NCBI GenBank assembly: GCA_039000515.1 | Contig: JBCFYV010011164.1 | Location: 49,483,069-49,547,068, forward strand | Reading direction: 5' to 3' | From: Timema cristinae | Taxonomy: Eukaryota > Arthropoda > Insecta > Phasmatodea > Timematidae | DNA length: 64,000 nt | Part shown: positions 59,391-64,000 of the stretch, piece by piece | Layout: each line of letters starts with the position of its first letter | Position numbering within the stretch: the first letter of the stretch is position 1 | Position numbers and translations under genes: made by a program | The notes under the pieces: generated by a model | Databases searched by the model: none | Told to the model about the DNA's origin: nothing | What the model saw: only the letters and a program-made list of their open reading frames with translations

Positions 59391-59989
59391 ACTAATAAGA
59401 ATCAAAATAGTTTTACAAATAATTTGATGTGCAAAATTTTAAAGAAAAAAAGAGTACATTATTTTATTCGCTGATTTGAAATCGTTTTCTGATCCTATAC
59501 TCTAGAAATATCCTTCAATATTAATGATTCTAGATTATAAGATCTTATATCCAATTATAACTAAAATCTGTGACCAAGTTCGCTCTTTAGATTAGTATAG
59601 TACAGTCCAAACGATCATGGTATTTGACATTTATCCTTCAACTAAACCCGTGCGACACGTTATTGACTGTGTGCTGTCAAGCACTATTAAATTATTATTA
59701 AGTTATTGCGTCTATGTACAAGATCGATTCACTCATCCGTTTGTAAAAAGTTTCCTTCTCTAAAAAAAAAAAAAAAAAGGGAGAGAGAGATATTGTGTCC
59801 GACGTATTCCCGAACAGCGTCGTTGACGGTCATGGACACCAAGCCCGTGTTTGTTTCGGAGGGACGGGGCTTCAAAATAAGCCTGGAACACAGCTTGGGG
59901 CGTTGTTTCCACACATTTCAAGATTTGGGTGACCATTTCTTGATACCCACATCTGAAAGTGAACTAAATACCAGACTCGTCTAGTCTGA

Positions 59990-60130
59990 TTTGCTGGTGA
60001 CGTAGAGGCGCATTCAAATCATGGCTGGATGTTATCAGGGTGGATTTCCTGGGGTTGTTTCCTACTGTTTGTCCACGCATTCTACCTTACTCATAATACA
60101 TAAGCTAGGACGGGCAGTATGACGTGATAG
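59990..60130 (+). repeat. SINE-B fragment
   Basis: B-box remnant cattcaaatcatgg, body with cctactgtttgtccacgc and tail gacgggcagtatgacgtg. Confidence 0.5.
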
Positions 60131-60429
60131 AAAATACATTATTTGTAATCTTATTCCTAAACAAAATTTGGTTTGTTAGCGCCTGTGACTTCCTGAATGT
60201 ATTAACTTTTAGCTTACTTACAGATTACATTCTATATTGGACCAAAGCGGAATTAAATGAGCGAACAATGGTGGTTTTTTTTATCACGTCTTAGTATCTG
60301 GACGCATAGGCGTCGTTATAATGACAACTTTGGAGAGGATTTAAATATATTTTTCATTTATTTGAGGTTTTAAAGTGCATTTTCTGAACTGACTAATTAT
60401 ATCAATATACGACTTAAATGCTAACTTAA

Positions 60430-60598
60430 ATATAAAACAGGCACAACATCCAGCCCCCAGACGCTAATTCTTCACTGTGAAAGGGAAACTCACAATTTTA
60501 ACCAATGATTAATTTTTCGACCATGCTAGGAATTGAACCTGGGATAATAAGCTCAGTAGAAAGACATGCTACGACTTAGCCAAAGTGTCAGAACTTTC
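60430..60598 (-). repeat. SINE-C copy
   Basis: Reversed SINE-C: cttcactgtgaaaggg body, accatgctaggaattgaacc at the B box, and gacatgctacgacttagcc at the A box. Confidence 0.7.
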
Positions 60599-60639
60599 AA
60601 TAAATACAATTAGTTTATGATTTTTTTATTGTTCCACAA

Positions 60640-60835
60640 CACCGCCGTCTTACATCCATCCAAACTGTTCAGATTGAAAAGCACTAATGGGTATGGATCA
60701 GAAAGGTATGAGTTATAGAATATGTACTGGCACTTGCGTGGAGGGTGCAATAAAAAAACCATTTAGGTAAAATCACGCTCATTATTCTGATAGGATTCAA
60801 ACTCAGCCTCCCTGTGCACACCCATGTGGTTTAAA
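60640..60835 (-). repeat. SINE-B copy, degenerate
   Basis: Reversed tail (cgtcttacatccatccaaac), body (ttgcgtggagggtgcaataa) and B-box remnant (aggattcaaactc), immediately left of the 33-bp satellite. Confidence 0.65.
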
Positions 60836-60996
60836 AATATATTAACTTGTAGAAAAAACACACAATAAGTATCCTTGTTGGAAATCCAAAACATGCATGT
60901 CTTTTATGACCCTAATATATTAAATTGCTTTCATCTTTAGTGGCAGACAGCAATATACTGTACCACTAGAAAGAAGTCGGCTACACTTTGATTTTC

Positions 60997-62235
60997 AATT
61001 CATCCGATTGCTATCAATCTTTTTTTTCAAGTCATCTGAGTGCTATCAATCTTTGTTTTTCAAGTCATCCGAGTGCTTATCAATCTTTGTTTTCAAGTCA
61101 TCCGAGTGCTATCAATCTTTGTTTTTCAAGTCATACGAGTGCTATCAATCTTGTGTTTTTCAAGTCATACGAGTGCTATCAATCTTTGTTTTTCAAGTCA
61201 TACGAGTGCTATCAATCTTTGTTTTTCAATTCATCCGATTGCTATCAATCTTTGTTTTTCAAGTCATCCGAGTGCTATCAATCTTTGTTTTTCAATTCAT
61301 CCGATTGCTATCAATCTTTGTTTTTCAAGTCATCCGAGTGCTATCAATCTTTGTTTTTCAAGTCATCCGAGTGCTATCAATCTTTGTTTTTCAAGTCATC
61401 CGAGTGCTATCAATCTTTGTTTTTCAAGTCATCCAATTGCTATCAATCTTGTTTTTCAAGTCATCCTAGTGCTATCAATCTTTGTTTTCCATTCATCCTA
61501 TTGTTATCAATCTCTGTTTTTCAATTCATCAGATTGCTATCAATCTTTGTTTTTCATGTTATACCGAGTGCTATCAACCTTTGTTTTTCAAGTCATCCGA
61601 GTGCTATCAATCTTTGTTTTTCAAGTCATCCGAGTGCTATCAATCTTTGTTTTTCAATTCATCCGATTTCTATCAATCTTTGTTTTCAAGTCATCCGAGT
61701 GCTATCAATCTTTGTTTTTCAAGTCATCCGAGTGCTATCAATCTTTGTTTTTCAATTCATCCGATTGCTATCAATCTTTGTTTTTCAAGTCATCCGAGTG
61801 CTATCAATCTTTGTTTTTCAAGTCATCCAAGTGCTATCAATCTCTTCTTTTTCAAGTCATCCGAGTGCTATCAATCTTTGTTTTTCAATTCATCCGATTG
61901 CTATCAATCTTTGTTTTTCAAGTCATCCAGTGCTATCAATCTTTGTTTTTCAAGTCATCCGAGTGCTATCAATCTTTGTTTTTCAAGTCATCCGAGTGCT
62001 ATCAATCTTTGTTTTTCAAGTCATCCAATTGCTATCAATCTTTGTTTTTTCAAGTCATCCGAGTGCTATCAATCTTTGTTTTTCAAGTCATCGATTGCTA
62101 TCAATCTTTGTTTTTCAAGTCATCCGAGTGCTATCAATCTTTGTTTTTCAAGTCATCCAATTGCTACAATCTTTGTTTTTCAAGTCATCCGATTGCTATC
62201 AATCGTTGTTTTCAATTCATCCGAGTGCTATCACC
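60997..62235 (+). repeat. 33-bp satellite, about 37 copies
   Basis: Unit: tcatccgagtgctatcaatc followed by tttgtttttcaag, 33 bp. A variant (caattcatccgattgctat) is interspersed. Because 33 is divisible by three and no frame of the unit has a stop, all three plus frames stay open for hundreds of codons as 11-residue repeats (CYQSLFFKSSE, AINLCFSSHPS, LSIFVFQVIRV). These are not genes: there is no start context, composition is purely repetitive, and occasional indels swap the frames. Confidence 0.96.
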
Positions 62236-63184
62236 TTCCTTTGTGGTTGAACACAGCACCTTCGTCTTTACAAAACTAAAACTAACGTTTGCCTGGTTTT
62301 TAAAACTATTTTTTTGACATGTGTTTTAAAAACACTAGTATAACCCCAAACTGAAATTTATTTGGAGGAACTTCTTTTTGAGAATGATGGAGAGGGGTAA
62401 GATAGGCAGGCTTCAGTCAACAGTAAAAATACTAAGGGATGCCGTGACTGAAAAAATTTTTAAAGTGCAAAAATAATCATTAATATTTGTTGTTTTAGTT
62501 GATATTCAACATAAACATGCTTTTATCTTATCATTAATAATCCTTTTTTAAAACACTTATTTGGGATTAAAATATCTCTATAAGTATCACAAATATAATT
62601 TAACATTTTTAGTAGAGAAAAGTTTTAAATTTAATAGTAGTAAATAAAAGCCGAGAACTCTATAAACCTCATCCAGTTTAATGTTTAGCTATACACGTTC
62701 TCCAAATTTTAAGAGTGGCTTCAGAAGGGAGAATATTCCTATCAAGATGGTTATCATTAAGAAAAAGCTCTCTGTTTCATAAAAATATGTTTGGTAACAT
62801 ATTAGCCATGTGATGTTGAGTGTTCCATTTTAACCCGTTTTATTTTACAAATATAGAATAGTAGCACAAAAGTGCCGTTCGTTCTATATTTAAGAAACTA
62901 CTAAGCCCGCTTTGATGACTGCGTGGTCTTAGGCAGGGTTGGCGAAACATTTTCGACCAGTGTGCCATTTAAAGGGCATAGCTGAAATTTGGACTTGTCT
63001 AGTGTGCCATCTATTATTTACTTTTTGAGTATTTAAAAATCAAATGGGTTGAATATTATAGAATGTAATGAATAACCCAAACCAATTTGTAAATAGTTTA
63101 ATAATTATTCAATTTTAAAGAAGGAAATTATAAATTGTAAACATGTTTTACTTAGAGTCTAAGTACAGACATTGAAAGTGAAAT

Positions 63185-63478
63185 TATTATTATATTATTA
63201 TTATTATATTATTTTGCACCGCGTCTTACTACCCGTTCGGGTTACACGCACTTACGCTAATGTGTAATGGTAGGGTGATAGTGAGATGAAATGAAGGACC
63301 TACAGTTTAACGTGGAATCCGAACCACGGTGGAGGCCTGGCATTCCCCACATTCACAAGATGTCTTGTCAGAGGTGAAGGAAGGGTTTGGTAATCAGATA
63401 AATCTGTGCCGGACCGAGGATTGAACCCCGGCCGCCAGCACAGAAGTCTGACCCCTTACCCTAGACCACCAGGTCACC
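63185..63478 (-). repeat. SINE-A, full length with 11-bp TSD
   Basis: Complete minus-strand copy. The target duplication gaaagtgaaat lies at 63174-63184 and 63479-63489. It sits inside the hAT-like element, so it is younger than that insertion. Confidence 0.92.
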
Positions 63479-63544
63479 GAAAGTGAAATCTTCAGTAAAA
63501 AAAAAAAAACTCCCAATAACTTTATATCCATGTTAAAACCAAAA

Positions 63545-63790
63545 CACCCACTTCAGTGACCGCGTGGTCTATACGCTACTCTCGCACTAGATTATAGACT
63601 GTTTATGACAGGTAGATCGTGGTTCGATTCCGGTCGGTGTACTGAGGTTGGTTTCCCTAAATGGATTTACACTCTTCACTCAAATGCGAGTACACTTCCT
63701 TTTATTTTAACCTTCTCTTATCCCTAACCCATTAGCGTAATTAATACATAAGTGTATGTTCTGGTGGGTAGCGAGACGCGTTCTAAAAAA
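63545..63790 (+). repeat. SINE-B inside the hAT-like element
   Basis: Head acccacttcagtgaccgcg, A box region gtggtctatacgc, B box GGTTCGATTCC, body gtgtactgaggttggtttcc, tail gtgggtagcgagacgcg. Confidence 0.85.
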
Positions 63791-64000
63791 TTACAATTTC
63801 TAAGTATTGACTCCCTAAAGTTAATTGTGTCAAAATATTGACTTCCAAAAATTATACCATGTTAGGAAAAGTTTACTTAATGTTTTCTATGTTCATGTTG
63901 GTGTGCCACCCAAATTGTGTTCGTGTGTCATAGATTTACTATCCCTGGTCTAAGACATCACTTTTGCAATAGAATAGGTTGCCGATGACGAGATATTGAG

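Larger units (their letters stand above)
62934..63947. mobile_element. Non-autonomous hAT-like element carrying nested SINEs
   Basis: The left end is CAGGGTTGGCGAAACATTTT. The right end, reversed, is CAGGGATAGTAAATC. Flanking 8-mers gtcttagg (62926-62933) and gtctaaga (63948-63955) match at 6 of 8 positions, as expected for an old duplication. Subterminal gtgtgcca motifs occur at both ends. There is no transposase. It contains a full SINE-A and a SINE-B. Confidence 0.75.
62902..64000 (+). repeat. SINE-B interrupted by a hAT element
   Basis: The SINE-B head (agcccgctttgatgactgcg, A box tggtcttagg) stops at 62933. It resumes at 63948 as gtctaagacatcacttttgc, then atagaataggttgccgatga to the window edge. 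The break is the insertion of the element at 62934-63947. Confidence 0.8.

Noticed and set aside
60988..62317. Overlapping plus-strand ORFs of 265-425 codons
   Set aside because: They are the stop-free 33-bp satellite read in three frames as 11-residue repeats; no unique protein sequence, start context or splice signals.

Overview
This is repeat-rich, AT-rich arthropod nuclear DNA, most likely from an insect. Supporting signs are degenerate TTAGG-type telomere-like blocks, several tRNA-derived SINE families, Helitron, hAT, P-like and non-LTR retrotransposon remnants, and spliced genes with long introns. I cannot name the species; a hemipteran would be a guess.

The main gene is on the minus strand across about 2.1-14.3 kb. 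It encodes a synergin gamma (SYNRG) homologue, an AP-1 clathrin-adaptor accessory protein. I place exons at 13964-13758, 10969-10874, 9770-9474 (EH domain), 9014-7092 (acidic phenylalanine DFxDF-type motifs), 5168-5018 and 2238-2090. A tentative start exon lies at 14334-14314, and the 3' end falls left of the window. Exon phases agree at every junction from 13758 leftward. The long exon carries two compensating single-base frameshifts at homopolymers, probably consensus errors. The introns hold SINEs, a mariner-type MITE and a palindromic microsatellite. An 1843-bp hAT relic with perfect 8-bp target duplications sits beyond the last visible exon.

From 14.3 to 26.5 kb there is a P-element-like transposase relic (19.0-20.3 kb), several minisatellites and an unrecognised minus-strand unit at 25.4-22.8 kb. 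That unit has a well-spaced TATA box and initiator, a 99-codon first exon, a phase-matched second exon ending in a stop, and then a second small basic ORF in the same exon.

From 26.7 to 41.4 kb the assembly repeats itself. The sequence before the 100-N gap (26723-34014) and after it (34115-41380) are near-identical copies of one locus, so this is best read as unmerged overlapping contig ends. The locus holds a non-LTR reverse transcriptase fragment, a 0.53-kb fold-back element, a TTAGG-like tract, the 5' half of a Helitron Rep/helicase gene, and SINEs.

From 41.4 to 64 kb I see no host gene. It holds SINEs, a 62-bp tandem array made from the tRNA-like head of one SINE (51.0-52.3 kb), a roughly 70-bp array in low-quality sequence (57.85-58.75 kb), a 33-bp satellite that produces false long ORFs (61.0-62.2 kb), paired heat-shock-element matches (54.5-54.6 kb), and a SINE / hAT / SINE nest at the right edge.
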